From Herbiconiux gentiana (lineage in GTDB: Bacteria; Actinomycetota; Actinomycetes; Actinomycetales; Microbacteriaceae): a DNA stretch of 64,000 nucleotides. How positions within the stretch are numbered: position 1 is the first letter of the stretch; each line of letters begins with the position of its first letter. The notes under the pieces were generated by a model. The model worked only from the letters and a program-made list of their open reading frames with translations, did no database searches and was not told the DNA's origin. Location of the stretch: contig NZ_JANTEZ010000003.1 of the NCBI RefSeq assembly GCF_024978135.1, positions 558,001-622,000 on the forward strand. The letters run 5' to 3'. The position numbers were made by a program, and so were the translations under genes. Shown piece by piece: positions 50,510 through 59,778 of the stretch.

Positions 50510-52138
50510 TTGACTCAGACCCCCACGTCCTTCGCAGCTCTCGGCGTCCCGGCCCCCCTGGTGGCCACGCTGACCGCGAGTGGCATCACGGAGCCCTTCC
50601 CGATCCAGGTCGACACGCTCCCCGACACCCTGAACGGCCGCGACGTGCTCGGCCGCGGCAAGACCGGCTCGGGCAAGACCCTGGCCTTCTCCATCCCGAT
50701 GGTGGCCCGCCTCGGCGGCACCCTCGCCGGCGGCAAGCGCCGCCCCGGCCGCCCCGTCGGCCTCGTGCTCGCCCCGACCCGCGAGCTGGCCACCCAGATC
50801 GACGCCGTGCTGGCGCCGATGGCCAAGGCCTACGGCATGACCACCACCACGATCTTCGGCGGCGTCTCGCAGTCCCGCCAGGTAGCCGCGCTCAAGGCCG
50901 GCGTCGATATCGTCGTGGCCTGCCCCGGCCGCCTCGAAGACCTGATGAAGCAGGGCTTCGTCTCGCTCGACGCCGTCGAGATCACCGTGCTCGACGAGGC
51001 CGACCACATGGCCGACCTGGGCTTCCTCCCCGTCGTCACGCGCATCCTCGACAAGACCCCGTCGACCGGTCAGCGCCTGCTGTTCTCGGCCACGCTCGAC
51101 AACGGCGTGGACAAGCTGGTGCGCCGCTTCCTCCACAACGAGGTGCTGCACTCGGTCGACGAGGCCAACTCCCCCGTCGCCGCGATGACCCACCACGTCT
51201 TCGAGACCGAGTCGGTCGAGTCCAAGCGCGTCCTCGTCGAGAAGCTCGCCTCGGGCACCGGCCGCCGCATCCTCTTCATGCGCACCAAGCACCACGCGAA
51301 GAAGCTCGCGAAGCAGCTGACCGCCTCGGGCATCCCGGCCGTCGACCTGCACGGCAACCTGTCGCAGGTCGCCCGTGACCGCAACCTCGCGGCCTTCAGC
51401 GCCGGCACCGTCAAGGTGCTCGTCGCCACCGACGTGGCCGCCCGCGGTGTGCACGTCGACGACATCGAGCTCGTCATCCACGTCGACCCGCCGGAGGAGC
51501 ACAAGGCGTACCTGCACCGCTCGGGCCGCACCGCTCGCGCCGGCTCGACGGGTGACGTCGTCACGATCATGCTGCCCGCGCAGCGTAAGGACGTGAAGGA
51601 CCTCCTCCGCAAGGCGGCCATCCAGGTCACTCCCGAGGCCGTGAACGCCGACTCCGCGTCGGTCACCGCCCTTGTCGGCGAGGTCGCCGCGTACGTCAAG
51701 CCCGTCGTGACGCCGCTGCCCGAGTCGGGTCAGCGCCGCACGGGCAACGACGGCGTCTCGCGCGGCCGCAACGGCGGCACCTCGACCGGCGCCAACGCGC
51801 AGCGCAAGCGCAACGGCCGCGGCGGCTCAGCCGGTGGCGGCGCAGGCTCGGGCGAGGGTGTCGGCGCGGGCGCCGGTTCGCGCTCCGGCGGTGCCGGCGG
51901 CAACGGCGGCTCGGGTCGCGGTCGTCGCGGCGGTTCCGCCGGTGGCGGCGTCGCCGGCGGAAGCCGCTCGTTCTACAGCACGTCCTCGGGCGGCTCCGGC
52001 GCCTCGGGCCACGGCTCGGCGTCGGGCTCCGGCGAGAGCAGCCGTCGCGGTGGCCAGGGCGGCGGCTCCGACCGCCCGCGTCAGTCCGCGGCCTCGTTCT
52101 CGGCCGGCTCGGCCGGCGGTCGCCGCCGCTCGCGCTGA
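50510..52138 (+). CDS. DEAD-box ATP-dependent RNA helicase
   Basis: The 542-aa protein has the Q motif (about FPIQVDTL), Walker A KTGSGKT, PTRELA, VLDEADHMA, SATLDN and the C-terminal helicase motifs LVATDVAARGVH and HRSGRTARAG. The last 130 or so residues are Gly/Ser/Arg-rich with RGG-like repeats, likely disordered and RNA-binding. A TTG start is used (MTQTPTSFAALG), with AAAGG 10 nt upstream; extending the frame further gives no family match. The long stem-loop leader suggests control at the RNA level, possibly by temperature. Confidence 0.9.
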   Translation: MTQTPTSFAALGVPAPLVATLTASGITEPFPIQVDTLPDTLNGRDVLGRGKTGSGKTLAFSIPMVARLGGTLAGGKRRPGRPVGLVLAPTRELATQIDAVLAPMAKAYGMTTTTIFGGVSQSRQVAALKAGVDIVVACPGRLEDLMKQGFVSLDAVEITVLDEADHMADLGFLPVVTRILDKTPSTGQRLLFSATLDNGVDKLVRRFLHNEVLHSVDEANSPVAAMTHHVFETESVESKRVLVEKLASGTGRRILFMRTKHHAKKLAKQLTASGIPAVDLHGNLSQVARDRNLAAFSAGTVKVLVATDVAARGVHVDDIELVIHVDPPEEHKAYLHRSGRTARAGSTGDVVTIMLPAQRKDVKDLLRKAAIQVTPEAVNADSASVTALVGEVAAYVKPVVTPLPESGQRRTGNDGVSRGRNGGTSTGANAQRKRNGRGGSAGGGAGSGEGVGAGAGSRSGGAGGNGGSGRGRRGGSAGGGVAGGSRSFYSTSSGGSGASGHGSASGSGESSRRGGQGGGSDRPRQSAASFSAGSAGGRRRSR

Positions 52139-52157
52139 TCGAGCATCCTGAACCATC

Positions 52158-52190
52158 GAACGGCCCGTCTTCTCGTGAGGCGGGCCGTTC
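52158..52190. terminator. Stem-loop after the DEAD-box helicase gene
   Basis: GAACGGCCCG and CGGGCCGTTC pair perfectly (10 bp) around a 13-nt loop, 19 nt after the helicase stop. It lies between convergent genes, so it may work in both directions. No U tract. Confidence 0.65.
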
Positions 52191-52253
52191 GCCGTCTTCG
52201 GCACCTCACGCAGGGCAGGGCGAGCGGATGCGCGGCCGCCGCCGCCCGGATGG

Positions 52254-52832
52254 CTACTGCGGGTACACCGTCTCGTGCCGCGCCAGCATCGCGACGAACT
52301 CCTCGATGCGGCGGGCCCGCGTCTCGGCGCGCTTGAGGTTGTGCAGGCGGAACAGGATCGCGTAGCGGTTCTGGCTCGTCAGCGTCGCGAAGAACGCCGC
52401 CGCCTCGGGGTTCGCGGCGAGCGCCGCGGCGAGGTCGGGCTGCACCTCGATCGTGCTCGGGGAGTCGTACGCCGCCTCCCACCGGCCGTCGGCCTTCGCC
52501 TGGTCGATCTCCGCGTGGCCGTCCGGGCGCATCCGCCCTGCAGCGATGAGGGCCTCGACGCGCAGCCGGTTGACCTTCGACCAGAGGCCGCGCGGGCGGC
52601 GGGGCGTGAAGGTCTGCAGGAAGAAGTCGTCGTCGAGGGCGTTGCGTCGTCCGTCGATCCAGCCGTGGCAGAGGGCGACGTCGACCGCGTCGGAGTACGA
52701 GACCGTGGTGTGCTCACTGCCCTTCTTCGCGATGCGCAACCGGATGCCGGGCTCGCTCGCGCCGTGCTCGGCGAGAAAGGCGTCGAAGGCCGCCGCGTCG
52801 TCGAACTGGTGGTGCGGGTAGTCGGCCGGCAC
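52254..52832 (-). CDS. YdeI/OmpD-associated family protein
   Basis: The 192-aa protein has the family segments FDAFLAEHGAS, SYSDAVDVALCHGWIDGRR and the C-terminal FRLHNLKRAETRARRIEEFV. The E. coli YdeI is linked to polymyxin resistance, but the biochemical function is unknown. It starts with GTG 4 nt after the degenerate-NUDIX gene stop, so the two are probably one operon. Confidence 0.8.
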   Translation of the reverse strand: MPADYPHHQFDDAAAFDAFLAEHGASEPGIRLRIAKKGSEHTTVSYSDAVDVALCHGWIDGRRNALDDDFFLQTFTPRRPRGLWSKVNRLRVEALIAAGRMRPDGHAEIDQAKADGRWEAAYDSPSTIEVQPDLAAALAANPEAAAFFATLTSQNRYAILFRLHNLKRAETRARRIEEFVAMLARHETVYPQ

Positions 52833-52836
52833 GGAA

Positions 52837-53376
52837 CTAGAGCAGCTTACCGACCGAGGCGAGGGCCGAGCGGAGGAGCCCTCCTCGGCCGCCCTCCATC
52901 TCGTCGGCCACGGCGTTAGACGCGGCCTCCTGTGGCGTCATCCAGGTGAGTTCCAGCGCATCCTGGCGGGGCTCGCACGTGCCGGTGACCGGAACGACAT
53001 AGGCGAGGGAGACGGCGTGCTGGCGCTCGTCGTAGAACGGCGAGACGCCCGGCAGCGGGAAGTACTCGGCGACCTGGAACGGCACGGGGCTCGCGGGCAG
53101 CTGCGGGAACGCCATCGGCCCGAGGTCCTTCTCGAGGTGGCGGAAGAGCGCGTCGCGGAGGGTCTCGCCGTACATCACGCGGCCGGAGACGAGGGTGCGC
53201 GCGATCGTGCCGCTCGGGCCGACGCGCAGCAGCACACCGACCTCGACGACCTGACCCAGGCCGTCGACCCGCACGGGCACGGCCTCGACGTAGAGCAGCG
53301 GCAGGCGGCGCCTGATCTCGGCGAGCTCGCCGTCGCTCAGCCAGCCGGAGTTCGGGTCGGGGGTGCGCACGCTCAT
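52837..53376 (-). CDS. DUF4916 NUDIX-like protein with degenerate NUDIX box
   Basis: The 179-aa protein resembles actinobacterial DUF4916/NUDIX-fold proteins (RRRLPLLYVEAVPVRVDG, VSLAYVVPVTG, LELTWMTP). The NUDIX box reads G-x5-E (GRVMYGE) and then, seven residues on, RHLEKDLG instead of REUxEExG. The two metal-binding glutamates are therefore replaced by His and Lys/Asp. If this holds, classical NUDIX hydrolysis is unlikely. It diverges from lhr across 67 nt. Confidence 0.7.
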   Translation of the reverse strand: MSVRTPDPNSGWLSDGELAEIRRRLPLLYVEAVPVRVDGLGQVVEVGVLLRVGPSGTIARTLVSGRVMYGETLRDALFRHLEKDLGPMAFPQLPASPVPFQVAEYFPLPGVSPFYDERQHAVSLAYVVPVTGTCEPRQDALELTWMTPQEAASNAVADEMEGGRGGLLRSALASVGKLL

Positions 53377-53443
53377 GCTCCATTCTTACCCGATGCCCAC
53401 CCGCGTCCGCGCCGATGTCGGTGGTGTGGGACAGGATGAGGGG

Positions 53444-56400
53444 ATGAGCGACGTGCTCGACCAGTTCTCCCCCGCGACCCGCGAGTGGTTCCGTGGCGCC
53501 TTCTCGGGGCCGACCGCGGCGCAGGTCGGCGCCTGGACGGCGGTGTCCAGCGGCGCCCACGCGCTCGTCGTGGCGCCCACCGGGTCGGGCAAGACGCTCG
53601 CGTCCTTCCTCTGGGCCATCGACCGCCTCGCGACGACGGTGCGCGACGACACCCCGCGCAAGACCTCGGTGCTCTACGTCTCGCCGCTGAAGGCGCTGGC
53701 GGTCGACGTCGAGCGCAACCTGCGCTCCCCGCTGGTCGGCATCACGCAGACGGCGAAGCGTCTCGGTGCGAAGCCCCCGGTCATCACCGTGGGCGTGCGC
53801 TCGGGCGACACCCCGGCCGCCGATCGTCGTGGGCTCGCGAAGAACCCGCCCGACATCCTCATCACCACCCCCGAGTCGCTCTTCCTCATGCTCACCTCGA
53901 GCGCGCGGGAGTCGCTCGCCGAGGTCACCACGGTGATCATCGACGAGGTGCACGCGGTCGCCGCGACCAAGCGCGGCGCCCACCTCGCCGTGAGCCTCGA
54001 CCGGCTCGACACCCTGCTGCCCCAGCCGGCGCAGCGCATCGGGCTGTCGGCGACCGTGCGACCCCGCGAGGAGGTCGCCCGTTTCCTCGCCGGCGGCCGC
54101 CCGGTCACCATCGTCGCCCCGCCGTCGACGAAGAAGTTCGACCTGCGGGTCATCGTGCCGGTGGAGGACATGTCGCAGATCCCGCCCGCCGAGAACCGGT
54201 CGGTGCTCGAGGGGTCCGCGGCGGCGGCGAGCGCACCCGAGCAGGGCTCGATCTGGCCGCACGTCGAGGAGGACATCGTCGACCGCATCCTCGAGCACCG
54301 CTCGTCGATCGTGTTCGCCAACTCCCGCCGTCTCGCCGAGCGGCTCACCGCACGCCTGAACGAGATCTACAGCGAGCGGCTCGCCACGGCCCAGGAGCTC
54401 GAGCGCGGCGTCGACGCGATGCTCGAGGAGGGTGTCGCGCGTCTGCTGCGCGAAGCGGGGGCGGTCGTCACGATGCCGCCCGAGGAGGGTGCCGCCAGCG
54501 CATCCGCCCCACCTGCGCAGCTGATGGGTCAGGCGGGCCAGACCGAGGGCGCCGAGCTGGTGCTCGCCCGCGCGCACCACGGCTCGGTCTCGAAGGAGCA
54601 GCGGGCGATCATCGAGGACGACCTGAAGTCGGGTCGGCTGCGCTGTGTGGTCGCCACGTCGAGCCTCGAGCTCGGCATCGACATGGGTGCCGTCGACCTC
54701 GTGGTGCAGGTCGAGGCGCCACCCTCGGTCGCCAGCGGCCTGCAGCGCGTCGGCCGGGCGGGGCACCAGGTCGGCGAGGTGTCGAAGGGTCTGCTCTACC
54801 CGAAGCACCGGGCCGACCTCATCCACTCGGCGGTGGTCTCGCTGCGCATGAGCGAGGGGCTGATCGAGACGCTGTCGGTGCCCGCGAACCCGCTCGACAT
54901 CCTCGCGCAGCAGACGGTCGCGGCCTGTGCGCTCGAGCCCATCGACGTCGAGGAGTGGTTCGACGTGATGCGGCGGAGCGCCTCGTTCACGAACCTCCCC
55001 CGCTCGGCCTACGAGGCCACGCTCGACCTGCTCTCCGGGCTCTACCCCTCCGACGAGTTCGCCGAGCTGCGGCCTCGCCTCGTCTGGGACCGCGACGCCG
55101 GCACCCTCACGGGCCGGCCCGGCGCGCAGCGACTCGCGGTCACGAGCGGCGGCACCATCCCCGACCGTGGGCTGTTCGGCGTCTTCATGGTGGGCGGCGA
55201 GCCGACGGATGCCGATCCGTCGACCGGGACGGCGCGCTCCGCACCGGGCCGCCGGGTGGGCGAGCTCGACGAGGAGATGGTCTACGAGTCGCGGGTCGGC
55301 GACGTCTTCGCGCTGGGGGCGACGAGCTGGCGCATCCACGAGATCACCCACGACCGAGTGCTCGTGACACCAGCGTTCGGGCAGCCCGGGCGACTGCCGT
55401 TCTGGCGCGGCGAGGGCATCGGCCGCCCCGCCGAGCTCGGTCGCGCCATCGGCGAGTTCACCCGCTCGGTGGCGGCGGCCGACGAGCAGGGAGCGCGCGA
55501 GCTGGCCGAGCGGGCGGGGCTCGACGAATGGGCCGCGGCGAACCTCGTGGCCTTCATCACCGAACAGCGCGAGGCCACCGGGCACGTGCCGAGCGACCGC
55601 ACGATGGTGGTCGAGCGCTTCCGTGACGAGCTCGGCGACTGGCGGGTGGTGCTGCATTCCCCGTACGGCATGCAGGTGCACTCGCCCTGGGCGCTGGCGA
55701 TCAACGCGCGCATCCGGGAGCGCTTCGGCATCGACGCCAACGCGGTGGCGAGCGACGACGGCATCGTCGTGCGCCTGCCCGACACCGAGAGCGAGCCCCC
55801 GTCGGCCGAGCTGTTCCTCTTCGACCCGGTCGAGCTCGAGCAGCTCGTCACCGAGGAGGTCGGCGGCTCGGCGCTGTTCGCCTCGCGGTTCCGCGAGAAC
55901 GCGGCCCGGGCACTGCTGCTTCCCCGGCAGAACCCCGGCAAGCGGTCGCCGCTCTGGCAGCAGCGGCAGCGCTCGGCGCAGCTGCTCGAGGTGGCGCGCA
56001 AGTACCCGTCGTTCCCGATCATCCTCGAGACCGTAAGGGAGTGCCTGCAAGACGTCTACGACCTCCCGTCGCTGCTCGCGCTGGCCCGCGATCTCGACTC
56101 GCGGCGCATCCGGGTGGTGGAGGTCGAATCGGGCGAGGCGTCGCCGTTCGCCCGTTCGCTGCTGTTCGGCTACGTCGCCTCGTTCGTCTATGAGGGCGAC
56201 AGCCCGCTGGCCGAACGCCGGGCCGCGGCGCTGGCGCTCGACCCGAGCCTGCTCTCCGAGCTGCTCGGTCGCGCCGAGCTGCGCGAACTGCTCGACCCCT
56301 CGGTGATCGACGACACCGAGCGCGAGCTGCAACGACTCGCTCCCGACCGTCGCGCCCGCGACCTCGAGGGTGTGGCCGACCTGCTGCGCATGCTCGGGCC

Positions 56401-58414
56401 GCTCACCACGGCCGAGGTGACCGCCCGGTCGCAGGAGTTCGACGTGACCGCGGCGCTGACCGAGCTCGTGGCCGCCAAGCGGGCACTGCCCGTGACGTTC
56501 GCGGGGCGGTCGCAGTGGGCGAGCATCGAAGACGCGGGGCGGCTGCGCGACGCGCTCGGGGTGCCGATCCCCTTCGGCGTGCCCGATGCCTTCATCGCGC
56601 CGGTCGAGCATCCGGTCATCGACCTGGTGAGCCGGTACGCCCGCACGCACGGGCCGTTCCTCGCTCACGAGGTGGCGGCGCGGTTCGGGCTGGGTGTGGC
56701 GGTGGTGACGGATGCGCTGCGGCGGCTCTCGGCCGATCGACGGGTGGTCGAGGGGGAGTTCAGGCCGACGGGGTCGGGGCCGGTGGTGGTCGCGGATGCG
56801 GGTGCCGGGGGTTCGGGCTCGGGCGGTGAAGGTTCTGTCGGTGCGGGCGGTAGCGGCGCGGGCTTGGGCGGTGTGGGGGCCGGCGATGCGGCGGCGGATG
56901 CCGGTGGATCCCTCGCCGTGCTCGACGGCGACCCGCCTGCCGTGCTGCCGGCGCTCGGGCAGGCCGGCGGCACCGAGTGGTGCGACGCCGAGGTGCTGCG
57001 ACGGTTGCGCAGCCGTTCGCTCGCCGCACTGCGCCACGAGGTCGAGCCCGTCGGCACGCAGACGCTGGCGCGCTTCCTGCCGTCGTGGCAGCACGTCGGC
57101 GGGTCCCTGCGCGGCGTCGACGGCGTGCTCACCGTGATCGAGCAGCTCGCCGGTGTGCCCGTGCCGGCGTCGGCCTGGGAGAACCTGGTGCTGCCCGCCC
57201 GGGTGCGCGACTACAGCCCGGCCATGCTCGACGAGCTCACCGCGTCGGGCGAGGTCGTCTGGTCGGGGCGCGGCTCGCTGCCGGGCAGCGACGGGTGGGT
57301 CGCCTTCCACACGCTCGACACGCTGCCGCTGTCGGCGACGCCGCCCGAGCCCTTCGACGAGACACCGGTGCACGCGGCGGTGCTCGCGGCGCTGTCGCGG
57401 GGTGGCGCCTACTTCTTCCGGTCGCTGGCCGACGAGGTGGGGGCGGCGATCCTGCGGGGTGCGTCAGCTCCTGATGACGCCTCCGCCGCCGATACGGCTG
57501 AGTCCGCCCCGCGCCCGGCCTCCTCGGCGCTCGTGGTGCCGCCCACCGACCAGGCCGTGGTCGACGCGATCTGGGACTTGGTCTGGGCCGGTCTCGTCAC
57601 GAACGACACCGTCGCGCCGCTGCGCACCCTCACCGGCTCGGGCAAGGCCGCGCACGCCACCAAGCGCCCGGCCGCCCGCTCGCGCATGTACCGCGGCCGC
57701 GGAATCGCCCGGGCCTCGATGCAGACCCGGGTCGGGCCGCCCACCGCGGGTGGGCGCTGGTCGCTGCTCCCCGAGCCGGTGGGCGACGCCACCCTGCGCG
57801 CCCATGGCACCGCCGAGATGCTGCTCGACCGCTACGGCCTCGTCACGCGCGGCTCGGTGATGAACGAGCGGGTGCCGGGCGGCTTCGCGCTGGTCTACCG
57901 GGTGCTCAGCCAGTTCGAGGAGTCGGGGCGCTGCCGTCGCGGCTACTTCGTCGAGACACTCGGCGCCGCGCAGTTCGCCACCGGAGGCACCATCGACCGC
58001 CTCCGGGGCTTCGCTCCCGACGCGGTCGGGCGCGACAGCGGCCGTGACCGTCCACCGGAAGCCATGACGCTCGCCGCGACCGATCCGGCGAACCCGTTCG
58101 GCGCCGCCCTGCCCTGGCCGACGGTCGAGGGGCACAAGCCCGGCCGCAAGGCGGGAGCGCTCGTGGTTCTCGTCGACGGCGAGCTCACGCTCTACCTCGA
58201 GCGCGGCGGCAAGACGGCGCTGGCCTTCAGCGACTCCGAGGAGGTGCTGGCGGTGGCCACCCGTTCGCTCGCCCAGGCCGTCACCACCGGGCGGGTCGAC
58301 AAGCTCGCGGTCGAGCGCGTCAACGGCGACTTCGTGCTGGGCACCACCGTGGGCGGTGCGCTCGAGGCCGCGGGCTTCACCGGCACGCCGCGGGGGTTGA
58401 GGCTCCGTGCCTGA
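53444..58414 (+). CDS. lhr: Lhr-type ATP-dependent DNA helicase
   Basis: Lhr (1656 aa) is a large superfamily-2 helicase of Actinobacteria linked to DNA repair. Walker A is APTGSGKT (44-51), followed by TTPESLF, the DEVH box in VIIDEVHAV, and LSATVRP. The second RecA domain has TSSLELGIDMG and QRVGRAGHQ. The central and C-terminal parts include the winged-helix and lhr-specific regions, with a low-complexity Gly/Val linker near residue 1130. The ATG at 53444 is chosen by family match. The last codons overlap nei (8 nt), so they are coupled. Confidence 0.9.
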   Translation: MSDVLDQFSPATREWFRGAFSGPTAAQVGAWTAVSSGAHALVVAPTGSGKTLASFLWAIDRLATTVRDDTPRKTSVLYVSPLKALAVDVERNLRSPLVGITQTAKRLGAKPPVITVGVRSGDTPAADRRGLAKNPPDILITTPESLFLMLTSSARESLAEVTTVIIDEVHAVAATKRGAHLAVSLDRLDTLLPQPAQRIGLSATVRPREEVARFLAGGRPVTIVAPPSTKKFDLRVIVPVEDMSQIPPAENRSVLEGSAAAASAPEQGSIWPHVEEDIVDRILEHRSSIVFANSRRLAERLTARLNEIYSERLATAQELERGVDAMLEEGVARLLREAGAVVTMPPEEGAASASAPPAQLMGQAGQTEGAELVLARAHHGSVSKEQRAIIEDDLKSGRLRCVVATSSLELGIDMGAVDLVVQVEAPPSVASGLQRVGRAGHQVGEVSKGLLYPKHRADLIHSAVVSLRMSEGLIETLSVPANPLDILAQQTVAACALEPIDVEEWFDVMRRSASFTNLPRSAYEATLDLLSGLYPSDEFAELRPRLVWDRDAGTLTGRPGAQRLAVTSGGTIPDRGLFGVFMVGGEPTDADPSTGTARSAPGRRVGELDEEMVYESRVGDVFALGATSWRIHEITHDRVLVTPAFGQPGRLPFWRGEGIGRPAELGRAIGEFTRSVAAADEQGARELAERAGLDEWAAANLVAFITEQREATGHVPSDRTMVVERFRDELGDWRVVLHSPYGMQVHSPWALAINARIRERFGIDANAVASDDGIVVRLPDTESEPPSAELFLFDPVELEQLVTEEVGGSALFASRFRENAARALLLPRQNPGKRSPLWQQRQRSAQLLEVARKYPSFPIILETVRECLQDVYDLPSLLALARDLDSRRIRVVEVESGEASPFARSLLFGYVASFVYEGDSPLAERRAAALALDPSLLSELLGRAELRELLDPSVIDDTERELQRLAPDRRARDLEGVADLLRMLGPLTTAEVTARSQEFDVTAALTELVAAKRALPVTFAGRSQWASIEDAGRLRDALGVPIPFGVPDAFIAPVEHPVIDLVSRYARTHGPFLAHEVAARFGLGVAVVTDALRRLSADRRVVEGEFRPTGSGPVVVADAGAGGSGSGGEGSVGAGGSGAGLGGVGAGDAAADAGGSLAVLDGDPPAVLPALGQAGGTEWCDAEVLRRLRSRSLAALRHEVEPVGTQTLARFLPSWQHVGGSLRGVDGVLTVIEQLAGVPVPASAWENLVLPARVRDYSPAMLDELTASGEVVWSGRGSLPGSDGWVAFHTLDTLPLSATPPEPFDETPVHAAVLAALSRGGAYFFRSLADEVGAAILRGASAPDDASAADTAESAPRPASSALVVPPTDQAVVDAIWDLVWAGLVTNDTVAPLRTLTGSGKAAHATKRPAARSRMYRGRGIARASMQTRVGPPTAGGRWSLLPEPVGDATLRAHGTAEMLLDRYGLVTRGSVMNERVPGGFALVYRVLSQFEESGRCRRGYFVETLGAAQFATGGTIDRLRGFAPDAVGRDSGRDRPPEAMTLAATDPANPFGAALPWPTVEGHKPGRKAGALVVLVDGELTLYLERGGKTALAFSDSEEVLAVATRSLAQAVTTGRVDKLAVERVNGDFVLGTTVGGALEAAGFTGTPRGLRLRA

Positions 58415-59186
58415 GGGAGACACCGTCTACCGAACCGCCGTGCACCTCGACGAGGCGCTGGCGGGGAGGGTGCTCACGCGCTGCGACATCCGGGTGCCGC
58501 AGCATGCCGCCGTCGACTTCACGGGCCAGCTCGTGGAAGGGGTGGTGGCGCGGGGCAAGCACCTGCTGACGCGGGTGGGGGCGGCGAGCATCCACACCCA
58601 CCTGAAGATGGAGGGGTCGTGGCACATCTACCGGCACGGCACCGCGTGGCGGCGGCCGACGCACCAGGCGCGCATCATCCTCGAGAATGCCGACTGGGTC
58701 ACGGTGGGGTTCGACCTCGGCACGGTCGAGATCGTGCCGCGCGACAGGGAGGACGAGGTCGTCGGCCACCTCGGGCCCGATCTGCTCGGCCCCGACTGGG
58801 ACGCCGAGGAGGCGGTGCGGCGCCTGGCGGCCGACGGAGATCGCGAGATCGACGTGGCGCTGCTCGACCAGCGCAACCTCGCGGGGCTAGGCAACGTCTA
58901 CGCGAACGAGCTGTGCTTCCTCCGCGGGGTGCGACCGCAGCGGCCCGTGGCCGAGGTGCCCGACCTGCCGGCGGTCGTGGCGCTGGCGAAGAAGCTGATC
59001 ACGGTGAATCGCGACCGGGTCGAGCGCACGACCACTGGCGACCTCCGGCCGGGGCGGCAGGTCTGGGTGTACGGGCGCGAGAACAAGCCGTGCCGTCGGT
59101 GCGGAACGCGCATCCGTCACGGGCAGCTGGGGGCGACTGAGCTGTCGCTGCGGGAGACGTACTGGTGCCCGCACTGCCAGACGTAG
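58407..59186 (+). CDS. nei: Endonuclease VIII-like DNA glycosylase (Nei2 type)
   Basis: The 259-aa protein removes oxidised pyrimidines from DNA and then cuts the strand. The N-terminus PEGDTVYR supplies the Pro nucleophile and catalytic Glu, followed by a conserved lysine in GKHLL. The C-terminal zinc finger has Cys229, Cys232, Cys254 and Cys257, and the helix-two-turn-helix has NLAGLGNVYANE. It starts with GTG inside lhr and should be translationally coupled. In Mycobacterium tuberculosis lhr (Rv3296) and nei (Rv3297) are also neighbours. Confidence 0.92.
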   Translation: MPEGDTVYRTAVHLDEALAGRVLTRCDIRVPQHAAVDFTGQLVEGVVARGKHLLTRVGAASIHTHLKMEGSWHIYRHGTAWRRPTHQARIILENADWVTVGFDLGTVEIVPRDREDEVVGHLGPDLLGPDWDAEEAVRRLAADGDREIDVALLDQRNLAGLGNVYANELCFLRGVRPQRPVAEVPDLPAVVALAKKLITVNRDRVERTTTGDLRPGRQVWVYGRENKPCRRCGTRIRHGQLGATELSLRETYWCPHCQT

Positions 59187-59195
59187 GTGTTATGG

Positions 59196-59284
59196 GCGGG
59201 GTGCTGCCGGGTGTGCGCTCGTATGGCGGGTGGTGCCGGGTGCACGCTCGCATGGCGGGCGGGGGCCGAGTGCACGCTTGCTGG
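59196..59284 (+). repeat. Three imperfect 29-30-bp direct repeats
   Basis: Units start at 59196, 59226 and 59255 and share GCGGG-(T/C)G-GTGCC-GAGTG-type bases ending GCTCGCATGG or similar. They fill the gap between nei (stop 59186) and the convergent YjbR-like gene (stop 59307). They do not look like a coding sequence. Confidence 0.6.
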
Positions 59285-59306
59285 GCGGGCCTCGCGGTGG
59301 CGGCGG

Positions 59307-59711
59307 TCAGGGCGCTCCTGTGCGGAGCGGGGCCTCCGTGGCCGCGTCGAGGGCGGCGATCTGGCGCTTGAGGGCGACCTGGCGGTAGGAGGTGTCGAGG
59401 AGTTCGGCGACGAACGTCCAGTCGGTGCGCGGGCCGAGGTCGATGGCGAGCCAGCCCGCGGGGCCGAAGTAGGGCGGCACGAAGACGTCGTCGAGCTCCA
59501 TGAGGGCCGGATGCTCATCCGTCGCCGGCTTGAACACCACGCTCGACGCCCGGTGCATCGAGGCGCCCGCGATGGCGAACAGCTTCTTGCCCGCGCGGAA
59601 GGTGGGCCTCCCCCAGGCCTCGACCTCGGCCGACTCGGGGTAGAGCAGACAGAGCTCGCGCAGGCGGCCGACCACCGTGTCGGCGGGGTCGAACAGCCGC
59701 GGATGCTCCAT
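59307..59711 (-). CDS. MmcQ/YjbR family protein
   Basis: The 134-aa protein has the YjbR-like pattern EVEAWGRPTFRAGKKLF, then PPYFGPAGWLAIDL and a helical C-terminus. The family has a CyaY-like fold and is described as DNA-binding-like, with unknown function. The ATG at 59711 (EHPRLFDPADTV) fits the family N-terminus; an ATG three codons earlier is possible. It is convergent with nei. Confidence 0.75.
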   Translation of the reverse strand: MEHPRLFDPADTVVGRLRELCLLYPESAEVEAWGRPTFRAGKKLFAIAGASMHRASSVVFKPATDEHPALMELDDVFVPPYFGPAGWLAIDLGPRTDWTFVAELLDTSYRQVALKRQIAALDAATEAPLRTGAP

Positions 59712-59766
59712 GCCCGGCATGCTACGCCCGCCTCGGGCCCGAGCGGAAGGTGCGCGGGCGGGGCGG

Positions 59767-59772
59767 TAGATT
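59767..59772 (+). promoter_or_regulatory. Candidate -10 box, leaderless esterase transcript
   Basis: TAGATT (TAnnnT) ends exactly 6 nt before the ATG at 59779; no Shine-Dalgarno is present. Confidence 0.45.
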
Positions 59773-59778
59773 CGGACC

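Noticed and set aside
59196-59284. Possible CRISPR array
   Set aside because: Only three imperfect units with no unique spacers and no cas genes nearby. It is better described as a short direct repeat.
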